64,000 bases of DNA, taken from contig NC_082684.1 of the NCBI RefSeq assembly GCF_949987515.2, positions 44,482,006-44,546,005 of the forward strand, read 5' to 3'. This DNA comes from Delphinus delphis. Its lineage: Eukaryota > Chordata > Mammalia > Artiodactyla > Delphinidae. Of the stretch, positions 1-13,299 are shown piece by piece. The notes under the pieces are model-generated. The model saw nothing but the letters and a program-made list of their open reading frames with translations. It searched no databases and had not been told where the DNA came from. Every line of letters starts with the position of its first letter. The stretch's first letter is position 1. A program made the position numbers and the translations under genes.

Positions 1-283
1 CAGAACTAAGCATAGTGTTCACCATTTATTTTGTTTTCAGAGTGTTTTGGGCTTCCATTGAATTTATATTCACAATATTAATTAGTCTGTATTAAATATA
101 GTTCACATATTTAAACCTACTTATTCTTCTGGGGAAACAATGTTAGGTTAGGTGAATTGAAATTTCCATTTTTCCTTCCTTTTCTCTTTTTCATTTATTT
201 TTGTAGTAGTCCCTTTACTGATGATCCAGTCATACCAGGTTCTGCCTCTCTCCCCTCCCAGGCTTTTTTCTGAACATGTTTTT

Positions 284-499
284 TTTTTGTTTTTTTTTGT
301 TTTTTTTGTGATACGCGTGCCTCTCACTGTTGTGGCCTCTCCCGTTGCGGAGCACAGGCTCCGGACACGCAGGCCCAGTGGCCATGGCTCACTGGCCCAG
401 CCGCTCTGTGGCATGTGGGATCTTCCCGGACCGGGGCACGAACCCGTGTCCCCTGCATCGGCAGGCGGACTCTCAACCACTGCGCCACCAGGGAAGCCC
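284..499 (-). mobile_element. CHR-type SINE (cetacean, tRNA-derived)
   Basis: It reads in reverse from a poly-T head to ccagggaagccc. A 13-bp target duplication, tgaacatgttttt, flanks it (271-283 and 500-512). It belongs to the subtype with gagagtccgcctgccgatgc and gagccatggcc. Near-intact copy, so relatively young. Confidence 0.93.
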
Positions 500-512
500 T
501 GAACATGTTTTT

Positions 513-2723
513 GCATACCTCAATCTGATTGGTGAAAATCAAATTTATCTGATAAATAGACAAGCTGTCAACCTCTTTAGAAAGTCCCAGTTTTTTCACC
601 AGGTTATCTAGTCCCTGTTCTACTGAATGTCCACGGTGCCACCTGACATATTCCTATAACACGTGGGTGAGAAAAGAAGTGTGTTAGCTCTATGAAGTGA
701 AGATTAAAAGATAGGTGGACACAGATAACCTCAAGAACAGGTGAGATGCCTCCCTGAGCAGTGATCTTTCTAAAGGGTGGAGGCTGGCACCTCTCACGAG
801 TTAACTCAGATAGATGCTACCTGGTCTCTCTTCTTCAGTGGTCTTCCTTAATAAACACTTATGTTCTGTATTGTCTTTTGGATTCAGAGGATGGCCCACG
901 ACCATGAAATACATGCTCCTTGAACCATGCTTGTTTGAGTAGCACTGGTATCTGATTAGTATCCTGTCAGCGTAACTATTATTGTTCACCAAGAATGTTG
1001 CAGTTAGTGAGTTTCTAGCTAATATAGTCCAGAACTTCTATCTGGTAGTTTGCTAGGGCAATGAGGAGCAATGCAGGTTGATTGTGGTGGGTATGCCAGG
1101 GTCCTACTGTCCAAAACTTTAACAATGGTGTAGCCAGATTGAGAGTTACAGCCATCAACCTTGAGGAATTAAAAAAAAAAAAAGGCAAAATAATGGCAGC
1201 CAAATGATTCATCATTTCAGTCTCTGCAGAATCAAACCTAGGAGGGTGGTTTTTGGTATCTGTTGTTTCCATTCCTAAAAATTCAGAGAGAAAGTAAAAA
1301 AAAAAAAAAAAAAGTATCACACACTAACTCCAAATTTGTATTTAATAAGAGAAAAAAATGATTCATAATTAGTTAGCGGCAAAAAACTACGTACGGACTC
1401 TCTTCGGATAATGTATCCAATACCATTTCTACTTTTTCCCAGGGTGAAATTGTGGGGTAAAGCTGGATGGGTTTTCAAAAGGTAAATATAACAAGGGGTT
1501 TAATCCTCTCTAGCTTCTGACCTTTATTACATTTTGAGTGTATTTGGAGTTCAGACTGTACTAGCCTACCCACCCTCTAGAGATAATAAGTAAATAATCA
1601 AATGACCCAAATAAGACTTACCCCAGAAATAAGGGGGTGGGAGGCAGTGAGCAGTAAGAAGCAGTGGCACTGGTGGCACAGAATTTGAGCTTTAACATCA
1701 TGGCTTTCTTCATGGGTAGAGAGCGGACATTTTCCCCCACAAGATGCTCATTTCTTCTTGACACTTATACAAATGACATCTACCTATAATTCCTATGGTC
1801 ATTTTCATGGATTAAAAAAACCTGAAACCATTTCTTCATAAGTAAAACAGTCTTAAAATATAAAATAGGTAAAGAAACACTTTACAATCCAAGCAACCAG
1901 AAACAACTCAGTTTAACATCAGAAATAGGGAAGTATCAGGACAATTTTGCAGCTTTGAAGGAAGTCTTTGAGTTGAATAGTTGAATTAGAGACAGCTAGC
2001 ATAACTTTATGAAAGCGATACCTCGTACCTTACTAGTTGGAGTGCTTTAAAGGGCATTTACTGCCATAGAAAGACAATGGAACAAAATGGATGTCATATA
2101 ATTGTTTAAAAGCCATTGGATGTTGTTAACAATGAAGATTATTGGCTAAGACCACATCCATTGTGTAAGGTAAAATAGCTTGTTGGATTAAAAAATTGTT
2201 CAAAGCCTGCAAAAAGTGATTGAATGTTAATGGTGATGTTTTTTTAACTGAAGAGAGGTTATCTGTAAGGGTGAAATAATAGCTTTGAAAGGAAATGACA
2301 AATTGGAAGAATACACACAATCCAACCTCATTACATGTGACTATTGTGGTATCATCTCTGACACCATGTACTAAATTTCCAGGTATTTTTAACAGTATTA
2401 TGTTTACTGTCTCATAATAACTTCCCTTTCTGAAAAGAGATGGAAAGAAGAGGCATGTTTAACAGGATTCTATTCAGTGTGTTGACTGTGATTAGTTGAG
2501 CACAAATCCTTGACTTTTTCAACTTTATCTAAAAATTACAAACACATATTTTCATCTATCAGTAGAAACAACATAGTCAAAACACAGTGATATTCTACCT
2601 ATATTATTGTTTTTCTGTGTATATACAAACTGGGTTTATAGAAAAATATTATCTTATGTGCGTATATCTACAAACAGGTAGGCAAATTTGACATTGCTAA
2701 AAAAGCTGACTCATCATGCCTCT
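513..2723. other. Intergenic, no recognised feature
   Basis: AT-rich sequence with A runs at 1171-1182 and 1294-1312. No gene or interspersed repeat recognised. Confidence 0.6.
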
Positions 2724-2736
2724 AAAAATGACTCTG

Positions 2737-3068
2737 GGGACTTCCCTGGTAGCGCAGTGGTTAAGAATCCTCCTGCCAACGCAGGGGACACAGGTTCGAT
2801 CCCTGGTCCGGGAAGATCCCACATGCTGCGGAGCAACTAAGCCCGTGCGCCACAGCTACTGAGCCTGTGCTCTAGAGCCCGTGAGCCACAACTACACCCG
2901 TGTGCTGCGACTACTGAAGCCCACACGCCTAGAGTCTGTGCTCTGCAGTAAGAGAAGCCACCACAAAAAGAAGCCCATGCAGCACAAGGAAGAGTAGCCT
3001 CCGCTGGCAGCAACGAAGACCTAATGCAGCCAAAAATAAATAAAATTTAAAAAGTAAAAAATAAAAAT
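2737..3068 (+). mobile_element. CHR-2-like SINE, full length
   Basis: It starts with gggacttccctggtagcgca, carries the tRNA-like box B (ggttcgatccctgg), the 'caactactgagcc' tandem region and an AT-rich tail. A 13-bp duplication, aaaaatgactctg, lies at 2724-2736 and 3069-3081. Confidence 0.93.
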
Positions 3069-3081
3069 AAAAATGACTCTG

Positions 3082-3835
3082 CATGTAGCATCAGTTCCTG
3101 TTAGGAAGTTTACATAAGTCAGAATAACCAAAACTTTGTTGTATCCAATTCAACCATAAAAATATGAATAGAATCTTCGAATCCATTTCTCTCATCCTGA
3201 GGGTGGTATTTTTAAGATATACAAATCTGGCATGGAAAAAAGTTTGTTCTGTTTTGATGACTTATGGTAGAAGTCATATTTTCTGCAATCTGTTCTAAGC
3301 AACTTTTAAAGAAAGAATGAAATAAAAATCTAATCAGGGTAGATTCTACACCAGGTGAGTAAAAATGCTCTAAATTATAATCTGACTCTAAGTTCATGTC
3401 ATAGTTTAAATTAGATTTTAAATATAAAAAACCTTGTGAGACACAATGAAGTCTTCAAAACTATGGGAAATTGGTATTCATATTGACATGTATATGTGCA
3501 TATATTATTGTCTGTTAGTGGTGACAACTGTTGCAATAACAAGAAATTGTATAAAATTAATTTGGACACAATGGGTCTGATTCAGCAACCTGAATGTTTT
3601 AAGAATATCTTGAGTAAAGCACTTCATTTATTATGGGTAAACACTTATCACTTTACATTTTTCCAGTAAATATAATTCCCTATGTGTTTTACTGGATATA
3701 AAGTCATTGAACAGTTACATTAGAGAATGGATTTCAGTAGCATAGTGTCTGACGTTGAAAAAGTTCAGGGTATCCTGATTGTGGTGGTTACAGGACTCTA
3801 TACATATGTTAAAAAAATTCACAGAATTGTATACC
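3082..3835. other. Intergenic, no recognised feature
   Basis: AT-rich single-copy-looking DNA between two SINEs. Confidence 0.6.
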
Positions 3836-3854
3836 AAAAAAAGTCAACTTTATG

Positions 3855-4076
3855 GGCTTCCCTGGTGGCGCAGTGGTTGAGAGTCCGCCTGCCGATGCAG
3901 GGGATACGGGTTCGTGCACCGGTCCGGGAAGATCCCACATGCCGCGGAGCAGCTGGGCCCGTGAGCCATGGCCGCTGGGCCTGCGCGTCTGGAGCCTGTG
4001 CTCCGCAACGGGAGAGGCCACAACACTGAGAGGCCCACATACCACACACAAAAAAAAAGAATACAAAAAAAAAAAA
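3855..4076 (+). mobile_element. CHR-type SINE (same subtype as the copy at 284-499)
   Basis: It starts gggcttccctggtggcgcag and ends in an interrupted A tail. The target duplication is agtcaactttatg, seen just before 3855 and at 4077-4089. It lies opposite in strand to the copy at 284-499. Confidence 0.93.
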
Positions 4077-4304
4077 AGTCAACTTTATGACAATTCAAAC
4101 GATAAAGTTAACGTCTAAGAAACAGTTCATGATACAACAAATGGTTTAGATTTTTTTCATGTTTGTGTTGGCCTTGGAAGGATAAAATATAATGTATGGC
4201 ATGTAATAAAAATTTGTAACTAAGTAGTAAATAATGCTAAGACTATAAGGAACAAGGAAAGGTGTTTTAAAGTACATACCAAAAATAAGCAAGAACTATG
4301 AGCT

Positions 4305-4601
4305 TCCTTTTTTTTTTAAATTTATTTGGTTGCGTCGGGTCTTAGTTGCAGCAGGTGGGCTCCTTAGTTGCAGCTCGTGGGCTCCTCAGTTGTGGCTTGC
4401 CAGCTTCTGAGTTGCGTCAAGTGGGCTCCTTAGTTGCAGCTTGCAGACTCCTTAGCTGCGGCTCACCGTCTCCTTAGTTGTGGCATGCGAACTCTTAGTT
4501 GCAGCATGCATGTGGGATCTAGTTCCTGGACCAGGGATTGAACCCAGGCCCTCTGCATTGGGAGCATGGAGTTGTAACCACTGCACCACCAGGGAAGTCC
4601 T
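4305..4601 (-). mobile_element. CHR-type SINE with expanded internal tandem repeat
   Basis: A 9-bp target duplication, ctatgagct, lies at 4296-4304 and 4602-4610. The antisense head ends in accaccagggaagtcc. Between tail and head lie eight near-identical units of 22 bp (4342-4516). Confidence 0.9.
4342..4516 (-). repeat. Eight tandem 22-bp units inside a SINE
   Basis: Units begin at 4342, 4364, 4386, 4408, 4430, 4452, 4474 and 4495, each starting ttagttg or a close variant and mostly ending ggctcc or actcc. One unit is 21 bp. This is an expansion of the CHR 'caacta(c/a)' region. Confidence 0.85.
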
Positions 4602-4610
4602 CTATGAGCT

Positions 4611-7178
4611 CTCTTAAGAGAGAATTTCAAGGCTAGTAAATCTTTTCATAACACGAACTTCTTAAATCCTCAAAACATGAGAAGACCCTCCTAGAATTTA
4701 CTAGTTGGGAGTAAATATAAAAATAATTTTTAAATTATGTTTACATCATAGAATAAGAACTGGAAGGAAGCTTAAGAAATCATTTGATTACCTTCGGGCA
4801 GGTGTAAATAAAGCTATTTAACCAAAGCTTTCAAATCTCTTCCCAGAGATCTCCAAACACAGAGAATCTACAGTGGCCACCAGTAAACATATTCCTGTGT
4901 TTTGCCACTGGGTTGGGTAAGCTGGGGATATGAATCTGTGTGTTCAGCTGAAAGCTCCTATGTTAAGTTCTTTCATCATCTCTGATCTTATAAAGAAGGC
5001 ATGGAGAGCTTCCTTCAAAATCCGTCTTCCAGAAATTATCTATGCATTTCATGACATTAACTGGGTCATCATTTTAGCCATTCTTCTTCAGGTTAAATGA
5101 ACTTACCCTTTAACTATGTGCTATACTCATCCGAGAAGTGCCCTTGAGATATTTCCATCCTAACAGCTCTTTCAGTTCACTTGGGGTTCCACACTTCCTT
5201 TGTATTTTAAAGAACAGTGTCGAAATTAAGTCCTGCATTCTTGTTAATACTCACCCCCAGTCCCAAGGGTTGAGTGCCTCCTAGGCCGTGCATGCTCTGT
5301 TCCATTTTTTTCTTTTTTTAAACAGTCTGGGAAGAAGTTAGATGTATATACAAACCGCTTACAAATGGGCATCATGTAAGTGCAAAACCCCGATAGAGAA
5401 ATAAGCGCATGGCTCCTTAATTTGTTTTTTAGCTAATGATGAAAATGCAGGTAAGAATATGACAAGAAGTACCCTTAAGGACATGTAAGTGATGGAAAGA
5501 GAAGGAAAACTCCTCTAGGTAGTGCCCAAAGGAGTTACCATTTTCTTCCTATCAACATTGGGTGGATGTATAGGTCCCTTCCTCGATAGCAGCAGGACAA
5601 AATAAAATAAGTGTTATAACTGACAAAGAAACTTACAGATACCTACAGAATCAAATAAGCAGCCCATTCTAAAATTTTGCAAGTATAAATAGAAAGAGAA
5701 ATAACTAGAGGTGTAGAAATATTTGAAAAAGACACTCAACATTAAATTCTAAACTTCAAGTTTGAAACACCCAGAGATTGGGATTTCTCCATAACTCATA
5801 AATCAGCCCTAATTCAAAGAAACGGCCAGGATGGCAAGGGCAAGTAACTTTATATCTGGCCAGGACAGGACCTGGGGAGGCCCAGCAGAGACCCATCATC
5901 TGTTGATAAGGAAGAAGACCCAAAACAGAACCAGGACAAATAATGCTGTAGTCTTACTGTCAAAAGTGTCCATCCATTCTTTATTGCGGAAAGGATCCAT
6001 ACTTCAGTTGTATCTTTGTATTATTTTTTGCCGCTTGACATATGATTCATTCCACAGTTATATTTCATTTCTCCTCAAATGATTCTTTTGCAACCTTTAG
6101 AAAGCCCCTCACTATGTTCCTTTTTATTTGTCTGAACTTGGTGGATGCAAGAGGGTGGGCTTCTCCTAAATCATGTTGCTCAGAGTATGTTAAAAAAAAA
6201 AGGTAGCACCCTAGACAGGTGTGTTACTGTTTGAATGTGCCGCCTGTTACACACCCAGGAATGAGACCTGCTTTGCTAAGAAGGAAAGAAGTTCTGCTCT
6301 AGAAACTGTTCATTGAAGCTCTTGTTTTATATTGAGGCGGGTTCCATTAAACAGCCATTATCAACTGCATAAGACAAAGCTTGTGTTAGTTCAAGGGCTA
6401 GCCCCTGTTTTAAAATCCTAGAAAAGATAAATCCTGAAGGTTATGGGCCATTTCCACTTTCTCCACTGTTTCCCTGACCAGAGGTAATGTGGGTCTGAGG
6501 AGGAAACCAAAGATTAAGGGCTTAAATAAAGCAGAAAGTCGTGTGTACCTGCCCAAATGCTAATACACACTCATTGTTGCTCAATTTGTTATTTAAAGTC
6601 TGTGCTTTATTCTATTAACTTTGATTTGTCCTTTTTGCTTCTGTAATTTTTCCATACTGGACCATCCTGGCAATCCTCCCTACCTTTCTCTCTGGGTTTC
6701 ATTCCCTGACAGGGGCTCTGTGCCTGGGTCTACCTGCCAGGACCCAAAAGGCCCATTTGTAACTAACTACCATCATAATCTTGTCCAATGGTGATAGCTT
6801 CACCCAAAGATTTAACGGAGACAAAACTGAACAACAACTTATAATAAACATCTGAGTTAAGAAAAAATTATCAGGACAAACCATACATAAGGTTAGATTA
6901 AAACAGATAAGGCAGGATGACAGTGTGGTCCAAGCAAGTTTTTCTATGTGGAGATGCCTTCTATTTAGTATAAATGAACACATTACTTAAAACAAACATA
7001 CAAAAAACCCACACACACACAAAAAACCAAATAAATTCACACTCAAAAAAGGGGATAAAAACTAGTATTGAGAACAATTATGAAAATGATCACTTTTCAT
7101 CTGCTGCACAGGGGAGTTAATATCATGAAAACTTAATCATAATGAAATATTTTGTCAAACAGTATCTGTTCCTGTATT
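4611..7178. other. Intergenic, no gene recognised
   Basis: AT-rich. The part from about 4750 to 5100 may hold a very old repeat, but I could not name it. The 83- and 94-codon frames show no domain. Confidence 0.55.
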
Positions 7179-7190
7179 AAGAAATTAATG

Positions 7191-7550
7191 CGGGACTTCC
7201 CTGGTGGCTCAGTGGTTAAGAATCCGCCTGCCAATGCAGGGTATACGGGTTCGAGCCCTGGTCCAGGAAGATACCACATGCTGCAGAGCAACTAAGCCGG
7301 TGCACCACAACTACTGAGCCTGCACTCTAGAGCCTTTGAGCCACAACTACTGAGCCCCCATGCTGTAGCTACTGAAGCCCGTGCGCCTAGAGCCCATGCT
7401 CCGTCACAAGAGACGCCACCACAATGAGAAGCCAGCGCACCGCAACGAAGAGTAGCCCTCGCTCGCCACAACTAGAGAAAGCCTGCGAGCAGCAACGAAG
7501 ACCCAACGCAGACAAAAATTAAAAAATAAAAATAAAAAAATTTATTAAAA
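7191..7550 (+). mobile_element. CHR-2-like SINE, full length
   Basis: It starts cgggacttccctggtggctc and ends in an AT-rich tail. A 12-bp duplication, aagaaattaatg, lies at 7179-7190 and 7551-7562. It is the last SINE before the 30-kb SINE-free span. Confidence 0.92.
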
Positions 7551-8040
7551 AAGAAATTAATGTCCATATGCATAACTTTGAGTTCACAGAAACTAAACAC
7601 TTAAGGTGGTAGAATTAAGGATTTCATTTTCCTCTTTATAGTTTCATGTATTTTCCACATTTTTTGGAAAGAAGTTTTAGAAATAGAAATAAAGATTAAA
7701 AACTAAAAACTGTTTAACATAGTTTTTCCTTCTGAATTAGTATCCTGTTCATGAAACATGAGCATAATAACTCAAAGTTACTATTGACTTCATCGAGATA
7801 TGCCTAGTTATATGCTTAACTAATAATTGAAGTGAGGATGAGAAATAAATTTTGCAGAAAGTAAGAATAATATTATGCCTTGTCTATATGAACCCAAACC
7901 TGAAGATATTTGAAAATATTTGAGTAACTGAGTTTACTTTTCATCTGCATTAGTGACACTACACGGCTATTTATATTTTGGTTATCACCAAAAAATCTTA
8001 GATATCAGCATTAGTATACATGTTATCTATTTTTCTACAT

Positions 8041-8241
8041 CAGAATTTCTCAAGTTTGGCACCTGCTGACATTTTAGGCCAGACAGTTCTTTGTTGTTGG
8101 GGGCTGCCCTCTGCATTATAGGATATTTAGCAGGATTTCTGGTCTCAGCCCACTAGATAACAGTTGTGGCAACCAAAAATGTCTCCAGACATTGCCAAAT
8201 GTCCCCTGAGGGGAGAAATCACCCCTGGTTGAGAACCACTG
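8041..8241 (-). mobile_element. MER20-like hAT element
   Basis: 'cagttctttgttgttggggg', 'aggatatttagcagg', 'aaatgtctccagacattgcc' and the terminal ggttgagaaccactg match MER20 as remembered. An old eutherian DNA transposon. Confidence 0.75.
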
Positions 8242-11149
8242 CTCCATAGTAAGTTATCACTCTCCAAATATTTTGATTATCTTTTTAACAGTTACCTATT
8301 ACCACGGCCACGTTAATCATGCCATGATTCACATTGATCACAATCATCAAAGAAATTACAGATTTACCCCGGCACTCAGGGTTACTATTAGGCTATTAGA
8401 CGAAGCCTGGGAATATTCAAGGAAAAAAATTCCTATAATTAGAAAAATAAAAAATTACACAGAAAGAGTAAAGATTTTGGTTGTACATTGGAATCAAATT
8501 ACATTCATTTGTTGAAGTGGTCTGAATGACTCAAAAACATGCAGCAGCTATCATTCGCTCAGCAACAACACAACAGATACATTAACACACATTTTGAAAA
8601 GGAGGGATGTTGCTTCATAGGACAATACTGCTAATATTTAAGAAGAGATGTTGGTGAATCATCAGATAGTCAGGCATGATTTTTTTCCCCTTAAATGTTC
8701 CCTATCATTTTTCTTACTGCTTTTTTTACTTAAAACACAGGTTCACTGGCACTCACAGTCAAAATTCTGTTCCAAAACTAATCTTAAAAAAAAAAAGACT
8801 AATCTTAAAATTAAATATCTTACTTTTATTTCATGTAAATAAATTATAAATGATCACAGTTAATAATATAAATAATAAATACTATCTGCATCACCATTCT
8901 TTTAGATTGTAGTGATTCTTATGTCATCACTATGAATAGGGGATGGTCTTTTGTCTCTTCTAAATGTCCCAGTCCTCATGGGATAACTAAATATGACCTA
9001 AAAGCAAAATAAAGTTTAAGAGGATTTTTTTTTCAGATATGCAGCCTTGATTTGTACTGTTGTCCTCCAATTTCCTTTTTAAATTTTCAAAAATAACATG
9101 TGAGTTTTAAAACTTATTTAATTTAAAATGACTCTGTTTTTAAAAAAGAATACACTGCAGTGGGATGCCGGGACTGCATTCATCCCAGCATGCCCCACCA
9201 CTGTTCTTTGGATGGCAATCACAGGACCCAGACATCAAGCTGTGGAGGAGATTCTTCCAAGCAACAGCATCTGGCTCTTTGGCAAACTGAACAGGCAGTT
9301 GCCCTGGTGGCTTTGGAGTTGCCTCTGGGTCTGTCACAGGGTAAGGCTGCTGATGGAGTGTCTGGATTTTCATCTCCTTTTCGTTTCACCATCATTCTCA
9401 CATACCTTTTTGGCATCAAGAGATCCAAGAACATCCATAAAGCAAATACTGCCCTCCTTAAGTCTAATGAATTTCTACATAAACACTGTCGTATTCAATA
9501 AGTATCCCTTTCCATTGCCCACATCCCTTACGAAAGTGTAAAAATAGGCAAGCATTCTGGCAGCAGCAACAGTAGCATTCTATTTCACACCCCACCTACC
9601 GAGAGAATCATAAATTAAATGTTCTATTTTCAGTCCTGGGTATTTTAGGTCTGCATTTTCACCTTCTTTACTTGTAATAGATCTCTTTGCCAGTTAAATT
9701 TAATAAAGTCATATTTATAATATGAATAGCTACCTAATCTCATGGAAACTTTTTTTTTCATTCTCAAGATTTCAATCTAAGCTGGCAAGGTGGTATAAAG
9801 ACTATAGGGGCTTAGTTAGAAGAATTTAGGGCACTTTAAAATCACAAGTGTAGTCCCTGGAACAAACACCTGAACACAAGAATCGGCAGCTCTAGAACAA
9901 AGGGGCTCTCATATCCTCTTAGCTGTACAGGAAATTAAAAAGGCCAAATTTGGAAAGTAAAGAATGCATTTTTGGATGTTTTTCGGATATTTGAAAAAAA
10001 ACAACCCTCTAAATACTTTGTACCAAAGGTAGTAATGAACATGGCCTCTCTACAGACCACAGGCTACGCATGGGTGCCATGACCCTCAAATCATACCCAA
10101 AAGATAAAATAACTCCTGGTGAAGAGACGGCTCAAAGGCTCTAGTGAGACCAGACAGACATAGATCAGTAAGATTGCTTTATAAGAGGTAGCATTTAATT
10201 CCTCCTGCTAGAGTTCATCAGAAAAAGGGAGGCTTTATGCACTGACCTCTTCTATAGAGACTCAGTTCTAATGTATTATCATTTGATCACATTCAATAAC
10301 TCCATCAATGACCAATGGAAAAATCCATGGTAATGTCTGTTTTATGGATGGAGAACAAACTAAAAAGAAGGGGGAGAAAGTCTTTATAGGAAAGACTATA
10401 TTTGAGTGTAAGTTGTTACTTTGGAAATCCTAAATTCGCAGGGAAATAAAACTCATCACAAGTAGTTGAAGCTAAAATGGCCAAAAACAAACTAATAAAT
10501 ATATAATAACTATGTCTAGTCCAGAAAAAGAGACTGAAAAAGTAACTGGTATTTATAACCATTTTGAACACTTTTTGCTGCATTCTCTTACAAATAAGAT
10601 AAAAATGTAATGATGCCACGCACACATACAGTCTATCTTTCAGATATCGGCTAAAAGAATATGCAGTTAAATCTCAAGGTTGTGTTTATTCCTATCTAAA
10701 AAATTATCTTCTCCTGGAGAGCACATAATCTAAACATATAATAAAATGTACACTCAGTGGCCTTTTGATTTTATTTTTTAGAAACAAATCAAATTTGAAC
10801 ATTAAGCGTCATCAACTTTTGTCAGTTAATGCAAACAACTCCTACAGCTTTCCCTAGTACCACTGCTGTGGATGATCAACACAAGTACTTACACCTTAGA
10901 GCAACTGACAACTCTCTCCATGCTTAATTTTTGTCTTCAATAATCTGCTATACTCTAGAAACTGGAAAAATCAAGATGACTTCTGCCCTCAGGGTTGGGA
11001 TGGTGAATTTTCCAGAAGAGGGTAGATAATGTAAAGTTTTAGATCAAATGCTTATTGGAACTATTTGCTTTTGCTTTAAATGAGAAAAAGAATTAACTTA
11101 GTTTATGGTCCTGAGCATGAATCTCTAGGCATAACTTCTGACAACTGCA

Positions 11150-11212
11150 TAATACATAGTAGGCCCCCGAATATGTTTGTTGAATGAATGAACAAATAAA
11201 TGAACGTGAGTT
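11150..11212 (+). repeat. Possible L2 3'-end relic
   Basis: 'acatagtaggcccccgaata' followed by 'tgttgaatgaatgaa' resembles the L2 tail. Confidence 0.35.
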
Positions 11213-12468
11213 CATGTTGCAATCAACTTTTTAAAAATACTTATGCTCTGGAGACTTCTTGGGTTGATAATCATACATCTTTAGAGAAATAAGAGATTTC
11301 AATGGAAAATTTTGCACGTGAAAAATGTTTATCCGTCCTGCCATGTGTGAATAAATTGGTTGATAGACCAAACTGATCCAAATGTGCAACTGGATTTAAG
11401 ACTATATGGTCTAATGCAAAATGTTTTTTGCTTTTACTGGAATGTAGTTGACTGAGGTTGTATCTACCCAATGTCAACTACCAGGGCATTTAAAAATATC
11501 CCTTAATGATAATGGAATTATTTGGTTTCTCTCCAAGTGTTTTAACATAAACACAGGCTTACTCAAGGTGACCTATTCCTTGGTGAATACCTAGTGTCTA
11601 CAGAATACCTCCTTGTTAGAAAAAGGCTTCACCCAGCCCTTTGCTACTTTTGTTGTTTTACTGAAACAGTAGGGAAAGGTCAGGGTAAATTAAGGGCCAT
11701 GATTCTATTGATACTCAATATCTATAAATCATGGCTGTTTTGTCTGTGTTTCTTTGACCTATTTTGTGCATCAAATACAAGAGAGCACAACCAGAAGGAA
11801 ATTGCTTTTCAAAAAGTAACTCAGAACATACCATCTACTTTCAGCATGGTCTGTATGTCTCTTAAGTGGTGACTCTGTCATATTCAGAAGCTAAGTATTG
11901 GATGCAATTATATCTTTCACTTTTTGCTTGTCCATTAGTTGAATAAGCTGCCAGAAAACTGCCATTTAGGCTAAGAGCTACTATCTGTTGCTGAACTAGC
12001 TTAAATGGTATTCAATAAATGATTAGGAATGTCATTATTGAGTTGCTATCCAAAGTCACACACATGCTAATAAAGATGCCTCCAGCATCCATAGGTCAAA
12101 TGCCAAGAAACAGATCCACAAATACAAGTTAGTCTGTTGTTACTCTTATGTTATTGGGCAAGTATGACATATAAGGTTCAAGCTATCCCAAGAAGAGAAC
12201 CACTTCCTGCTGGTCTTGTGACCTGGTCATTCCCTTGATACCCAGCTGACACACATGGCCTCACCACCAGTAGAAACCAAGGCTTGTCTGATAAATAGTA
12301 ACTGGAGTACTTCAACGTTTGCAGTCTGAAAAAGGCAGTCCAAAGGAACAGGAAAAGCTCTAGATACATCATATAGACTGAGGTGGGGGAGGAGGGGAGA
12401 AGGTTCCCAGACCATGACAAATGGCTGATAGCTGGCTTCCATCAAAGGAAGGTTACGACGCTCTAGAG

Positions 12469-12689
12469 CAGGGGTGCCCAACCCCCAGGCCACGGACTGG
12501 TAGTGGTCTGCAGCCTGTTAGGAACCCGGCCACACGGCAGGAAGTGAGCTGTGGGTGAGCCAGCAAAGCTTCATCTGCCGCTCCCCAACGCTCGCATTAC
12601 CGCCTGAGCCATCCCCCCCACCAACACTCCGTGGAGAAACTGTCTTCCATGAAGCCGGTCCCTGGTGGAGAAAAGGCTGGGGACCACTG
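12469..12689. mobile_element. Non-autonomous hAT-type DNA transposon, 221 bp
   Basis: Ends are caggggtgcccaacccc and ggctggggaccactg, imperfect inverted repeats. A perfect 8-bp duplication, ctctagag, lies at 12461-12468 and 12690-12697, the hAT length. Family name not assigned. It carries no transposase. Confidence 0.8.
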
Positions 12690-12697
12690 CTCTAGAG

Positions 12698-13299
12698 GTC
12701 CACCTCTCCTGAGGGAGAGAAAGGAGGAGGCTGGGGTTTTAGGGGAAACTCCAGTCTGCTTGTCTTCAGAAGCTTTGAGAGGCTCCCTGACCCGTGGGCA
12801 GAATCACGAAAATGGCAAGTCTGCAGGAAGTCTGTAGATGAATAGATGGAAACAGGAGGGAAAGTGGGGTATGATTGAGGGATAACAAGGCTGGCCCAGG
12901 GACACTGAGAACTGCAGATGGAAGTGTGCATTTGTGGGAGGAACTTTCCTGTGAGGCTATCGTTCAAGGGAAAGGCATGTGTCCAGTTGGGCCTTGAAGG
13001 ATGGGCTCCTTCCTCCTCGGAATTTGTGTGTGAGTGTTCTCAGGGCAGCCTTGGAAGCCTGACTACCAGCTCCCCTCTGCTCTCCCAAGCACCTCACACG
13101 GGCCCAGACCCCAGCAGTGTATCTCTCCCCGGCGCTATGTGTGGCTGGCCAGTGCGAGAAGCCTCCAGAATTCTCCGAAGGAGCTCGGCCCCCTGCCCCC
13201 ACTAATCCTTTGGTGAAGGGAAGAGATCTGGTCTGAGTGTGCCTGTTAGCCTGCGGCCGCCTGCCCCACCTTAAGAGAGAGAGTGATACTGATGGAGGG
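12698..13299. other. Intergenic shoulder before the upstream CpG island
   Basis: Moderately GC-rich. Contains a TAATCC at 13203-13208. No gene recognised. Confidence 0.5.

Larger units (their letters stand above)
7563..12460. other. Intergenic, mostly AT-rich, with one GC-shifted segment
   Basis: Apart from the MER20-like element and an L2 relic, nothing was named. The segment 9140-9520 is richer in G and C than its flanks and gives overlapping open frames on both strands, none with a recognisable domain. Confidence 0.55.

Noticed and set aside
148..611. Overlapping open frames of 91-122 codons on both strands
   Set aside because: They read through the SINE at 284-499; similar peptides recur at every SINE of this subtype in the window.
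3727..4118. Open frames of 82-100 codons
   Set aside because: SINE-derived (3855-4076) plus its A-rich tail.
4342..4516. CRISPR-like regular repeats
   Set aside because: Direct tandem units without unique spacers, inside a SINE of a mammalian genome.
4750..5100. Possible ancient L3/CR1 repeat
   Set aside because: Only loose resemblance to the remembered consensus; not enough to name.
9128..9541. 137-codon frame as a protein gene
   Set aside because: No domain, no splice or promoter context, and competing frames on the other strand; kept only as a composition anomaly.
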